Of a DNA stretch of 64,000 nt, positions 27,016 through 35,306 are shown in pieces. The stretch comes from Staphylococcus equorum (GTDB lineage: Bacteria > Bacillota > Bacilli > Staphylococcales > Staphylococcaceae): NCBI RefSeq assembly GCF_029024965.1, contig NZ_CP118982.1:2232001-2296000 (forward strand), given 5' to 3'. Position 1 is the first letter of the stretch; each line of letters starts with the position of its first letter. Made by a program: the position numbers and the translations under genes. The notes beneath the pieces are model-generated. The model was not told the DNA's origin. It did no database searches and saw only the letters and a list, made by a program, of their open reading frames with translations.

Positions 27016-27297
27016 GAACTACTTTCACGTGCAAGAAATTATGCGCGTGAAGAAGTAGTTCTTATGTATGAGCATCAGCGCAGGCGAACCATTATTTCTA
27101 CTTTGTATTCACAAGAATAGAACCACTTATGCATGAGCTTCAGCTCAGGTAATCCTTTTAAAATCCACGTGCAAGAAATTATGCACGTGAATAAGTAGAT
27201 CTTATGCATGTAAAGTAGTACTTCTTGCGTTAGCAAGTTTAGCGCTACTTATGCAAGTGCATCAGCACTTGTATACCTTTAAACCAGCTCAGGTAAC
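27016..27297. repeat. Mosaic of palindromic repeats between ung and pdxK
   Basis: 27016-27063 is a large inverted repeat: AGAACTACTT and AAGTAGTTCT flank CACGTGC/GCGCGTG around AAGAAATTAT. 27167-27190 repeats the CACGTGC-AAGAAATTAT-GCACGTG core. Four related units with short hairpins, of the form GAGC-TCA-GC, CAGG and an ACC/TCC end, follow at about 27067, 27132, 27252 and 27285. A separate CTTGC-GTTA-GCAAG hairpin lies at 27223-27236. No coding frame is present. It lies between divergent genes. Confidence 0.75.
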
Positions 27298-27471
27298 CCT
27301 ATAAGAAATTTTAAAAATCTTATAATTAACTCTATTTCTCTTCATCAAAAATAAAATTAATCTACCTTATACAAAGTAGTTAAATATTGCTCGCTATTTA
27401 AAAGGTCATTATTTAGAATACTCGACAAACGTGGTATGATATGTACAAAAGAAATTTAGGAGTGAAGATTC

Positions 27472-28302
27472 ATGGCATTGAAAAAAACATTAACGATTGC
27501 AGGTTCAGACACAAGTGCAGGGGCAGGTATGCAAGCAGATTTAAAAACATTTCAAGAGTTAGAGACATACGGCATTGTTGCTCTGACATCAATCGTTACA
27601 ATGGATAAAGCGACATGGTCTCATGACGTAACACCAATTCCATTTGATGTATTTGAGAAACAATTAGAGACAGCAATCTCAATCCACCCAGATGCTGTGA
27701 AAACAGGTATGCTCGGTACACAAGAAATAATCAAACGTGCTGGTGAAGCATATGTAGAATCTGGCGCCGACTACTTTGTCGTTGATCCAGTAATGGTCTG
27801 TAAAGGCGAAAACGAAGTATTAAATCCTGGCAACACTGACGCAATGATTGAACATTTATTACCTAAAGCAACTGTCGTAACACCAAATTTATTTGAAGCA
27901 GGACAACTTGCAAATCTAGGTACTTTAAAATCAATAGATGATATGAAAAAAGCTGCTGAAATCATTCATAAACAAGGCGCACAGCATGTCATTATTAAAG
28001 GTGGTAAAGCTTTAGATCAAGATAAATCTTATGACCTTTACTATGATGGTGAACACTTCTACCAATTAACTACTGATATGTTCCAACAAAGCTATAATCA
28101 TGGTGCAGGCTGTACTTTTGCTGCAGCAACTACTGCGTATTTAGCCAACGGCAAAACACCAAGAGAAGCAGTTATTGCTGCCAAAGCTTTTGTTGCTTCT
28201 GCAATTAAAAATGGTTGGAAGATGAATGACTTTGTAGGTCCGGTTGACCACGGTGCATATAACCGTGTTGAACATATTGATGTTGACGTTACAGAAGTTT
28301 AA
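27472..28302 (+). CDS. pdxK: Pyridoxal kinase of the ThiD-like family
   Basis: 276 residues of the ribokinase/ThiD fold: LTIAGSDTSAGAGMQADLKTF at the start, DPVMVCKG near residue 105, HVIIKGGKA and the anion hole SYNHGAGCTFAAATTAYL with GAGC in place of the usual GTGD or GTGC. This is the CC-type pyridoxal kinase known from S. aureus, which phosphorylates pyridoxal and pyridoxine and was often labelled thiD. TTTAGGAGTGAAG precedes the ATG. Single gene with its own terminator. Confidence 0.9.
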   Translation: MALKKTLTIAGSDTSAGAGMQADLKTFQELETYGIVALTSIVTMDKATWSHDVTPIPFDVFEKQLETAISIHPDAVKTGMLGTQEIIKRAGEAYVESGADYFVVDPVMVCKGENEVLNPGNTDAMIEHLLPKATVVTPNLFEAGQLANLGTLKSIDDMKKAAEIIHKQGAQHVIIKGGKALDQDKSYDLYYDGEHFYQLTTDMFQQSYNHGAGCTFAAATTAYLANGKTPREAVIAAKAFVASAIKNGWKMNDFVGPVDHGAYNRVEHIDVDVTEV

Positions 28303-28323
28303 AAACAACGCTATCAATAAAAT

Positions 28324-28363
28324 AAACCAAGTAGAAATTAAATATATTTCTACTTGGTTTTTG
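28324..28363 (+). terminator. Terminator of pdxK
   Basis: AAACCAAGTAGAAAT pairs with its complement, followed by TTTTTG. Confidence 0.9.
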
Positions 28364-28378
28364 TATATTAAATATGCT

Positions 28379-28888
28379 TTATGATACTGTCACACTCGTT
28401 ACATAACCATCACTCATATGAAATACGATATAACCTTCGCCTACTTTATACCCATACAAACCATCGGAGCTATTTACTTTGTCCCCATGAAGCGGTGGTT
28501 GATATTCAAAGTTTTGTCCAAATTGCACTCTCATATCTTGTAAACTTACTGCATCTTCCGCTATCTCAAATTCTACTGAATTAGCTTTATTACCATTTAC
28601 TTTTTCAAATTTTTGATCATAAATTACTTTGCTCTCAGAACCTGAATCATATTTACTATTCACTTTAATATCCTTAAAAGTAACATTACCTGCTTTCAAT
28701 CCATTATAAAATGCTTAATCTAATACAAAATCTCCACCTTGAGCTGTGTAGCCTTGATACTCATAATAAGGTTGCGTCGTTTCTGCTTGTGCTTCACTTT
28801 GTGATATGTCTTCGTTAGCAATGCTTAGGCCTACTGTAGTTCCAAACACAATACTACATGCTACAAAAGTCTTTGTAATTTTTTTCAT
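28379..28888 (-). pseudogene. isaB: IsaB-family secreted antigen gene broken by one in-frame stop
   Basis: A 170-codon frame from ATG 28888 (GGAGTG upstream) to TAA 28379 is interrupted only by TAA at 28717-28715. The first part encodes a Sec signal peptide (MKKITKTFVACSIVFG) ending near AQA, then YYEYQGYTAQGGDFVLD. After the stop it continues AFYNGLKAGNVTFKDIKV to the C-terminus. That pattern, YY-x-Y-x-GY then F-x-LD then F, K and NV-x-F, is the IsaB family. The stop sits where S. aureus IsaB, as I recall it, has a Lys, one base from AAA. The frame is otherwise intact, so the mutation is recent or a sequencing error. Confidence 0.8.
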
Positions 28889-28933
28889 ACATTATCACTC
28901 CAAGCTTGAATTTTAAAACACGATACATCTAAG

Positions 28934-29089
28934 TTACAATTTAGACCATGATTCAACAAAGTTCAATTCTAACCCTTTTGCTTCACTCACCATTTTCACA
29001 TACTTTTTACTTTTTAAATCATATACGACATAAGACCGATACGAAGTTGATACTGAAGACTCATGTATTTTCCAAGTAAATCTATTAGT
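28934..29089 (-). pseudogene. Possible C-terminal remnant of an unidentified protein
   Basis: About 50 codons are open on the minus strand to TAA 28936-28934, ending SYRSYVVYDLKSKKYVKM and FVESWSKL. The residue pattern looks like real protein (alternating strands, charged turns). There is no start codon or ribosome site, and the frame is closed upstream by TAA. I do not recognise the family. It may be a decayed gene upstream of the broken isaB. Confidence 0.3.
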
Positions 29090-29126
29090 ATATTAAGTGT
29101 AGAGAGAAAAAGGAGGGAATCACAGC

Positions 29127-29297
29127 ATGATTATCTACAAACAGGCTTTTGAAAATGGTAACCCAATATATGAAATTATCACTAAAACTTTCAAAACAAT
29201 TTCTGTTAAATTTGATGAAAATTTCAGCATGAATGAATTATATAAGTTACTCTCTCTACTTGAAAGTGATGTTGATAATATGAAACTAACCTATTAA
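29127..29297 (+). CDS. vraX: VraX, small cell-wall-stress protein
   Basis: 56 residues behind a near-perfect AAAGGAGGGAAT. The sequence MIIYKQAFENGNPIYEIITK closely follows S. aureus VraX (55 residues), including YEIITKTF, a Phe-Asp turn and LLSLL-x-D-x-D-x-MK near the end. In S. aureus vraX is among the most strongly induced genes under cell-wall antibiotic stress and its product is reported to bind complement C1q. It lies near vraABC as expected. Cytosolic or released without an obvious signal peptide. Confidence 0.9.
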   Translation: MIIYKQAFENGNPIYEIITKTFKTISVKFDENFSMNELYKLLSLLESDVDNMKLTY

Positions 29298-29336
29298 TAA
29301 CATTTACTTTACACCTAAGACTTTTCAAAATTTAGC

Positions 29337-29365
29337 TTTAAACAGATTACAGAAGAACATATATG
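29337..29365 (+). promoter_or_regulatory. Weak sigma-A-like promoter before the small RNA candidate
   Basis: TTTAAA (29337-29342), a 17-bp spacer, then TATATG (29360-29365). Each box matches the consensus at four of six positions, so it is only a candidate. Confidence 0.3.
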
Positions 29366-29371
29366 CAATAA

Positions 29372-29562
29372 ACTCCCCTTTAGAAATTAGAAGTTTAAAA
29401 AGAATAAAGGCAACATAAGTTGTCCCCTTATGTTGCCTTGACTAACACAACCCTATAAACACTCACCCTATGAGCGGTACACAGTTAGACAAAGATTGTC
29501 CCCTTTGTTGTGCTTGGAGAGAATACTCGAAGCAGTTCTAACTTATGTACCGCTCGTTTTTT
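29372..29562 (+). ncRNA. UCCCC-rich small RNA candidate, or long vraX 3' UTR
   Basis: Three CCCCTT motifs lie in single-stranded contexts: CTCCCC at 29373-29378, and GTCCCC in the loop of two hairpins. One hairpin is AAGGCAACATAAG/CTTATGTTGCCTT (29407-29439). The other is ACAAAG/CTTTGT around 29489-29507. An outer stem pairs GAGCGGTACA (29472-29481) with TGTACCGCTC (29546-29555) and six T residues follow, a clear plus-strand terminator. C-rich UCCC loops are the hallmark of staphylococcal Rsa regulatory RNAs. It could alternatively be the 3' UTR of vraX. Confidence 0.5.
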
Positions 29563-30001
29563 ATACATACAATAACTTAAATTCTTCACACACCATGATT
29601 TCTGATTCATCAAAAGGAATACCTAATTCAGCATAATATGATTCGAAAAATTCGATATGTGCTTGGCGCCAATATGCCAATGACTTATCTCCTTCACCTT
29701 CAAGATATGCATGATGTTCAGTAACATCATTAAATGGCGTTTGATAAACACGTGTAGTTTCAATGATACATTGCGGGTTTCCTTTTTCATTTAATACAAC
29801 ACTGATATCACCGACTTGTGGTAACGCTTCTTCCTCTACTTTATAAGACGATAATCCACTTGTCGTCGCAGTTTTCATGCCCTTTTTCACTAAATCAGCT
29901 AATTCATCTTCGTCAACACCAAAAGACCAAGCATCAAATTGCACACCTTTATATTCAGGAAATGCTTCGATAAAAGATCTCCAATATGTTTCTACTGTCA
30001 T
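29561..30001 (-). CDS. ASCH-domain protein
   Basis: 146 residues with the ASCH fold pattern: W-x-FGVDEDELADLVKKGMKTATTS (residues about 26-48), LPQVGDISVVLNEKGNPQCIIETTRV and AYWRQAHIEFFE, with the conserved GxKTAT and Glu-Thr core. The fold is related to PUA and implicated in RNA or nucleotide binding. Some relatives are amidohydrolases of modified cytidine. The real role is unknown. AGGAGGATAAC precedes the ATG. Its stop codon overlaps the terminator of the plus-strand small RNA candidate. Confidence 0.85.
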   Translation of the reverse strand: MTVETYWRSFIEAFPEYKGVQFDAWSFGVDEDELADLVKKGMKTATTSGLSSYKVEEEALPQVGDISVVLNEKGNPQCIIETTRVYQTPFNDVTEHHAYLEGEGDKSLAYWRQAHIEFFESYYAELGIPFDESEIMVCEEFKLLYV

Positions 30002-30137
30002 AGTTATCCTCCTAGTATACTTGTTACTTCACTTATTATTGTATCGTACTCTTTTAAATTAACACAAAAAAGTACTCGCCAATGCATTATAACCTCATCA
30101 TTTGTATACACCTTGAACACCATAATCAATTCAACAT

Positions 30138-30401
30138 TTAGATTTTCACAATGAAAATTTTTACGTCACCGCTTTGATTAGAAATAACCATTTTTTCGTT
30201 TGTTACAAGTTCAAAATTTAAAGATTCATTTATTTCAACCGTTGCCATGTATTTCACTTTGTATGCTACCCATGCTAATTTTTTATTTGTGAATGCTAGC
30301 TGCACAATCAATTGACCAGGCACTATATGTTGATGCACTGGGTTTTGATCATTAATTAAGGCTAAATATTCATTCACTTGTTCTGTTGTTATTTGTATCA
30401 T
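30138..30401 (-). CDS. MaoC-like hot-dog mini-protein
   Basis: 87 residues. The N-terminal half MIQITTEQVNEYLALINDQN and PVHQHIVPGQLIVQLAF match the MaoC dehydratase active-site region (D-x-NPxHxxxVPG). The second half holds three or four beta strands. It is shorter than full hydratases (about 140). With VraC it may form a two-chain hot-dog pair. GGAGC lies 10 nt before ATG 30401, so the longer reading frame is not the start. The gene begins one base after the vraC stop. Confidence 0.75.
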   Translation of the reverse strand: MIQITTEQVNEYLALINDQNPVHQHIVPGQLIVQLAFTNKKLAWVAYKVKYMATVEINESLNFELVTNEKMVISNQSGDVKIFIVKI

Positions 30402-30402
30402 G

Positions 30403-30765
30403 CTATAGCTGCTCCAAAAATATTTGTTTAATAGTGATATAGTTTTCGCTATTTTTATGTACATCTAATTTAAAAGTATATTTCATAAATGATTTTATTT
30501 TCTTCTTCTCTATCATACACATATGCGCTAGATATGTTTCATTCGTTTCAAGCGATTTTGTATGGTCTATTTCTGTTTCTTTCAGCAAAATATTGCGATT
30601 AGCATATTGCTGAAACAACTGAAATTCTGGCCATAACTTAGCACAATATAGTGGCGGTACTTTATTTAATGGATATTGATTAAAATATTGATTATAAGCT
30701 ATGACATCACCTTCATTAAATATGATTTCTCGCTCTTCATGTCCATCTTTCAAACAATAATGCAT
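30403..30765 (-). CDS. vraC: VraC, small hot-dog-like protein of the vraABC operon
   Basis: 120 residues from ATG 30765 (MHYCLKDGHEEREIIFNEGD). I recognise it chiefly from its place after vraA-vraB, where S. aureus VraC is found. The pattern IIFNEGDVIAYNQYFNQYPL resembles the N-terminal strand and helix of MaoC-like hot-dog proteins. It overlaps the end of vraB, which carries its AGGAGG. Probably acts with the following mini-protein on acyl-CoA, but this is inference. Confidence 0.75.
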   Translation of the reverse strand: MHYCLKDGHEEREIIFNEGDVIAYNQYFNQYPLNKVPPLYCAKLWPEFQLFQQYANRNILLKETEIDHTKSLETNETYLAHMCMIEKKKIKSFMKYTFKLDVHKNSENYITIKQIFLEQL

Positions 30766-31879
30766 TGCCCATGCCACCTCCTATTCCCATTGTAGCAATT
30801 GTTCTTTGATATTCATCCATATAGAACAAGCGCGTCACTAAAGCTGCACCACTTGCACCATAGGGGTGCCCTGTAGCGATTGCGCCGCCATAAACATTTA
30901 ATTTCGCATCAGTTAATCCCAACATTTCTTGACTTGCTAATACCTGTGATGCAAAGGCCTCATTCAATTCGACCGCATCAATTTCATCAATAGTATAGTG
31001 ATTTTTTTCTAGTAGTCTTGTTACTGCTGGTGCAGGACCTATGCCTAAAACATTCGGGTCTACGCCTACAGTTAAACCATCAGTAAATGCTAACCCGCTA
31101 TTAAAACCACATGCTTTGGCAGTTTCTTTTTCCATAATCATTAATAACACTGCACCATCATTTTTCATACAACAATTTCCAGCAGTAACTGTGCCTTCAG
31201 GTAAGAGTGGTTTCAAACGATTCAGCGTCCGTTCCGTTAACTTTGGTTTAATACTTTCATCTCGCTGAAATGTTTCACCCTTAACTTGAAATGGCATTAT
31301 TTCTCGGGAAATGATTTGATGTTCATATGCAGCCATTGTTTTTTGATGGCTCATCCATGCATAATAATCTTGTGCCGTTCTTGAAATGTTGTAAGTTTGA
31401 GCTACATTTTCAGCCGCTTCAATCATTGAAGGGTCCTGTCTTTCTGGAGCAAATGATGCGCGTTCAAAAAACTCTGGTAATTGGGTATCATAAACAGATT
31501 GCGGTCGCTTTATTTTCCAAGGTGAACGGCTCGTACTTTCTACACCGCCTGCCATATAAATTGTACCTGCGCCTGCTTGTATCATACGGCAAGCTTGTAA
31601 TATCGCTTCTAACCCTGAACCACACTGTCTATCGATAGTTACGCCCGGGATGTGGTGATCTAGTTCTGCTTCAAGTAAGGACTTTCTCGCCAAATTACCT
31701 CCATTACCTACGACATTACCCAGAATAACGTCATCAATATCTGACATCACATGGGAGAATGTTTCTTTGAAATGTGTAAATAATGGCTTTATGAGGTGTT
31801 CTGGCTCTATATGTTTAAGCTTTCCTCCATATTTGCCAAATGCTGTACGTTTTGCCGCAACAATCACTGCTTCTTTCAT
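30737..31879 (-). CDS. vraB: Acetyl-CoA acyltransferase/thiolase VraB
   Basis: 380 residues of the thiolase family. Nucleophile Cys in DRQCGSGLEAILQACRMI near residue 85, VELNEAFASQVLA, and the second catalytic set GGAIATGHPYGASGAALV near residue 340. It catalyses thiolytic cleavage or condensation of acyl-CoA. Adjacent to acyl-CoA ligase VraA and to hot-dog proteins, it suggests a short fatty-acid modification or degradation route linked in S. aureus to cell-wall stress. Confidence 0.92.
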   Translation of the reverse strand: MKEAVIVAAKRTAFGKYGGKLKHIEPEHLIKPLFTHFKETFSHVMSDIDDVILGNVVGNGGNLARKSLLEAELDHHIPGVTIDRQCGSGLEAILQACRMIQAGAGTIYMAGGVESTSRSPWKIKRPQSVYDTQLPEFFERASFAPERQDPSMIEAAENVAQTYNISRTAQDYYAWMSHQKTMAAYEHQIISREIMPFQVKGETFQRDESIKPKLTERTLNRLKPLLPEGTVTAGNCCMKNDGAVLLMIMEKETAKACGFNSGLAFTDGLTVGVDPNVLGIGPAPAVTRLLEKNHYTIDEIDAVELNEAFASQVLASQEMLGLTDAKLNVYGGAIATGHPYGASGAALVTRLFYMDEYQRTIATMGIGGGMGNALLFERWT

Positions 31880-33246
31880 TATTTAAACTCTCCTCCTAAG
31901 TAACATTCCTTCATTTGTCTACGCGCTATTTTCCCACTTTGTGTATAGTACATTTCATCTATTTTAATCAATTTAGATGGTATTTGATATCTTGCCAAAT
32001 ATGATGACAAAAAACTTTTCAAAGATTGATAAGACACATATCGTGTACCTGTATAAAGTAGTACTGCAATCTCTCCGAACTTCGAATGTGGTTCACTCAC
32101 TATGCACACTTCGTTAAAATATTCATATTCTTGGGCTACACGCTCAATTTCAGTTGGATAAACATTCCGACCACCAATAATCATGCGGTCACTCTGACGT
32201 CCGTGCAAATAGAGATATCCGTTATGATCAAGTGATGCAAAATCACCAATTTCCAGCCATTTACTTCGTGAAATATCTTGATTTGCATAACCACTAAACA
32301 CCATATTACTTTGAATATGTAACACGCCTACACCCTGTTCATCCTGATGTGCCAAGTGTATTTTCACATTTGGAAAAGGTAAACCCACAGAATGATACGG
32401 TGCTTCATTATTGTAGTTATAACTTATAAAGCTTGCTTCAGATGTTCCGAAGAACTCTATTAATATAGTTTGCGGCATATATTGTTGAACTTTATTTCTT
32501 ATTTCCAAAGGTAACTTATCACCTGTAGAAAAAATATAGCGCACTGACTCCATTTTAATATTTTCAGCCAAACACGATGTTAACATCGTCGGCACTAAAA
32601 ACATGGCAACTGTTTCAGATACTTTTTCAATCGTTTGTAATAGCAATGTCGCATCAAATTGACGTTGTCCTATAAACGTTTTGCCACTATACAGCGCATA
32701 GATACAAGTATATAAAGACAATGAATGAGATAAAGGTCCAGGTGCAACGAGTATATTAATCGGCGTTCCTAAAAGCTTTTCGTTTTCTTTGTATGAATAT
32801 AGCCATGATTTTTCATTGCGATAATAAGCTTTTGGTAAGCCTGTCGTTCCTGAAGTAAAACCAACATGTAATAAATCATCATGCCACTTCAATTGATTAT
32901 TTTTAATATGCTTACTTATTATTTCTTGTTCCTCATTGATTACATAAGAAATCCCATAATGGTTTAGTAATGTGTCTATCTGCGCTTGTGACCATTGAAA
33001 ATCTAGTATGCATGGAATACAATTTTTCTTTAACAATGCACAATAATAGATGATTGTTTCCATAGGGTCTTTCATTATGACTGCTACAAATTGATGACTA
33101 GGAATACGCGCTATATCTTCAAGCACTAATTCGATATTTATTTTTAATTGTTTATAATTGCACTTTAAATCATCAAATTGCAACGCAAGGCGTTGTGGCA
33201 GTTCTTGTGCGTGTTGATCAATCTTTTCTAATATTTCCACTTTCAT
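31879..33246 (-). CDS. vraA: Long-chain acyl-CoA ligase-like enzyme VraA
   Basis: 455 residues of the ANL adenylate-forming family: AMP loop VGFTSGTTGLPKAYYRNEKS near residue 130, FFGTSEASF, the hinge YLHGRQSDRMIIGGRNVYP and a C-terminal TQSGKIARRQ with the catalytic Lys. It activates a fatty acid via the acyl-adenylate and transfers it to CoA. First gene of vraA-vraB-vraC-mini-hotdog. The stop overlaps the vraB start by one base. Confidence 0.9.
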   Translation of the reverse strand: MKVEILEKIDQHAQELPQRLALQFDDLKCNYKQLKINIELVLEDIARIPSHQFVAVIMKDPMETIIYYCALLKKNCIPCILDFQWSQAQIDTLLNHYGISYVINEEQEIISKHIKNNQLKWHDDLLHVGFTSGTTGLPKAYYRNEKSWLYSYKENEKLLGTPINILVAPGPLSHSLSLYTCIYALYSGKTFIGQRQFDATLLLQTIEKVSETVAMFLVPTMLTSCLAENIKMESVRYIFSTGDKLPLEIRNKVQQYMPQTILIEFFGTSEASFISYNYNNEAPYHSVGLPFPNVKIHLAHQDEQGVGVLHIQSNMVFSGYANQDISRSKWLEIGDFASLDHNGYLYLHGRQSDRMIIGGRNVYPTEIERVAQEYEYFNEVCIVSEPHSKFGEIAVLLYTGTRYVSYQSLKSFLSSYLARYQIPSKLIKIDEMYYTQSGKIARRQMKECYLGGEFK

Positions 33247-33467
33247 GTCACCCTTTGAATTGTAAACTTTAATATAATATATATTAACATTAATTATAGT
33301 TGTTGACCTTTACACAATCACTGATAAATTTTAATCGTGGAGGCTTAGGTCATCTTCTTCCCAATTTCATTGAAAATTAAATGAAACTTTCAATCCAAAT
33401 CCCATTAGCAGATTAAATTTTCCAGAAATGAAATATCCAAACCCAATTTTTGAAAAATCTGCGTACC

Positions 33468-33512
33468 AAAAATCCCTCACTGCATTTTGTAGTGAGGGAT
33501 TTTATTTTTAAT
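33468..33512. terminator. Bidirectional terminator after the AGCS symporter
   Basis: ATCCCTCACT pairs with AGTGAGGGAT, with T tracts on both strands. It ends the minus-strand symporter gene. Nothing on the plus strand obviously needs it. The remaining 33247-33467 is AT-rich and holds the vraA leader. Confidence 0.85.
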
Positions 33513-33520
33513 AGAACAAC

Positions 33521-34867
33521 TTATTTATAGTTGTTAAAGAAATCTATAGTTAGTGATTTTACTTTTGGTGAAAGTATAAGGACAGCAATAACGTTAGGTA
33601 TAAGCACAATTGCAAGTGCTAAATCTAACAAATTCCATAGTTGTGTTGCTGCACCCAAAGCACCTACGACTAATGATAATACGTAGACGACTTTCATAAT
33701 CCAACCACCTGTTAATCCAAATAAGAATTCTGCCATTCTAGAGCCGTAAAAAATCACGACGATGACCGTTGAAAATACGAAAAATACCATCGAAATCGAT
33801 ACAATCATACTTCCAAATTGTCCAAAAGCATCTTCAAACGCTCTGGCTGTGAGCGCTGCAGATTGTGATTTTGCGTCTTCTGCTGTCCAGACACCAGAAA
33901 CAAGTACAACGAAAGCAGTCGTACTACATACGACAAACGTATCGACTACAATTTCACTGACACTCCAAAAAGCCTGACGTACAGGATGATCCGTTTTAGC
34001 AGCTGCATGAGCAATAGGTGATGTACCAAGACCTGCCTCATTAGAATATATGCCTCGCGCGAATCCCCAACGGATGGTAGTTGCGAGCGCTGCACCGAAT
34101 GTTCCGCCTAATGCTGCACTAGGATTAAACGCTTGTTCAACAACAAGTGCAATAATATTAGGCACTTGAGTGATATTCATTACGACAATAGCAAATCCTA
34201 ACAAACAATATAAACCTACCATGATTGGCACAATCTTCTCAGTAAATGATGCGATACGTTGAATACCACCAAATACGACTAATGCTGCAAGAATAGCTAG
34301 AACGACACCAGTTACACCCATATGTATATTAAATGTATCATGAACAGTCCTTGCAGCCGAATGACCTTGTACCATAATACTTGGAATAAGCTCAAGCATC
34401 AGCGCAAAAGCAAAGACGATAGAAAAAATAGCGCCTAACTTTTTATTTTTAAAACCTTTCTTCATATAATATGTAGGTCCACCAACAAATTCGCCCTTTT
34501 TATTTTTTTCACGATAATGTACACCGAGTACGTTTTCACTGAATTTTAAAGCCATGCCTAGGAATGCAATTACTATCATCCAAAAGACTGCACCTGGTCC
34601 ACCCATCATAATAGCCGTAGGTACACCAACAATATTCGCAGCGCCTATCGTAGATGATAACGCAGAGGTCAATGCTTGCCTCGGTGTGATTGTACCCTCA
34701 CCCTTAGGCGTTTTATTGACACTTCCAAAGGTCTGTTTCATCATATAAAAGAAATGTCTAAACTGAATAAATTTCAAGTTTATTGTTAAATATAAACTTG
34801 CAACTAATAATAATGTAACTAAAGGAAATCCCCAAAGCCAATCTGAAAAAGCAACGATTTTTTCCAT
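33521..34867 (-). CDS. AGCS-family alanine/glycine:sodium symporter (AlsT-like)
   Basis: 448 residues with eight to eleven membrane helices. Family signatures include GEGTITPRQALTSALSSTIG, GPGAVFWMIVIAFLGMALKF, FVGGPTYYMKKGF and the conserved ARGIYSNEAGLGTSPIAHAA. It imports alanine or glycine with sodium. AAAGGGGAGA precedes the ATG. Monocistronic. The 439 bp upstream hold its promoter region and no other gene. Confidence 0.9.
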   Translation of the reverse strand: MEKIVAFSDWLWGFPLVTLLLVASLYLTINLKFIQFRHFFYMMKQTFGSVNKTPKGEGTITPRQALTSALSSTIGAANIVGVPTAIMMGGPGAVFWMIVIAFLGMALKFSENVLGVHYREKNKKGEFVGGPTYYMKKGFKNKKLGAIFSIVFAFALMLELIPSIMVQGHSAARTVHDTFNIHMGVTGVVLAILAALVVFGGIQRIASFTEKIVPIMVGLYCLLGFAIVVMNITQVPNIIALVVEQAFNPSAALGGTFGAALATTIRWGFARGIYSNEAGLGTSPIAHAAAKTDHPVRQAFWSVSEIVVDTFVVCSTTAFVVLVSGVWTAEDAKSQSAALTARAFEDAFGQFGSMIVSISMVFFVFSTVIVVIFYGSRMAEFLFGLTGGWIMKVVYVLSLVVGALGAATQLWNLLDLALAIVLIPNVIAVLILSPKVKSLTIDFFNNYK

Positions 34868-35306
34868 TATATCTCCCCTTTAATAATGTATTAAAATCAA
34901 ATTGTCATAGATCTACGTGAAAATAGTCTAAAGGTAACTAAACTATTTTTTTATAGTATCCCCTATTTGTTTTATTATTAATCATTAGTTGCCATTTTAA
35001 AATTCGTTTTTAGATTCTAATTAACTTTCTTCTATAGTTTTTAAATTTATTATTTTTAATATTAAAATAAATTGTAGTATCAAAGTCTCAATACTCTATA
35101 CTTTGTTATCAATCAACTGTTTAGCATAGCTATAACACTTACGCTTTAGCTGAGTTTGATTAACAAGTAAACATCAGGGAAAAGGTAACATACAATAAAT
35201 TTTTATCACGTCTATTTATTGTGCCTTTTTCAAAATAATAACTAGTTTAAAACGACCTTAATGTATTGTAATTCATATAAAAACTTAAACAGTTAGGATG
35301 ATTAAA
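34868..35306. other. AT-rich gap with an imperfect inverted repeat
   Basis: No gene seen. TTTGTTATCAATCAA near 35102 and TTTGATTAACAAG near 35156 form an imperfect inverted repeat around a 40-base core. Its role is unknown. Confidence 0.4.

Noticed and set aside
29372..29562. Naming the vraX-downstream RNA as RsaE
   Set aside because: Only one short motif resembles RsaE, and the genomic position and length do not fit, so it is reported as an unnamed candidate.
33300..33512. Small RNA on the plus strand between vraA and the symporter
   Set aside because: TTGACC is present but has no acceptable -10, and the terminator is explained by the minus-strand symporter gene.
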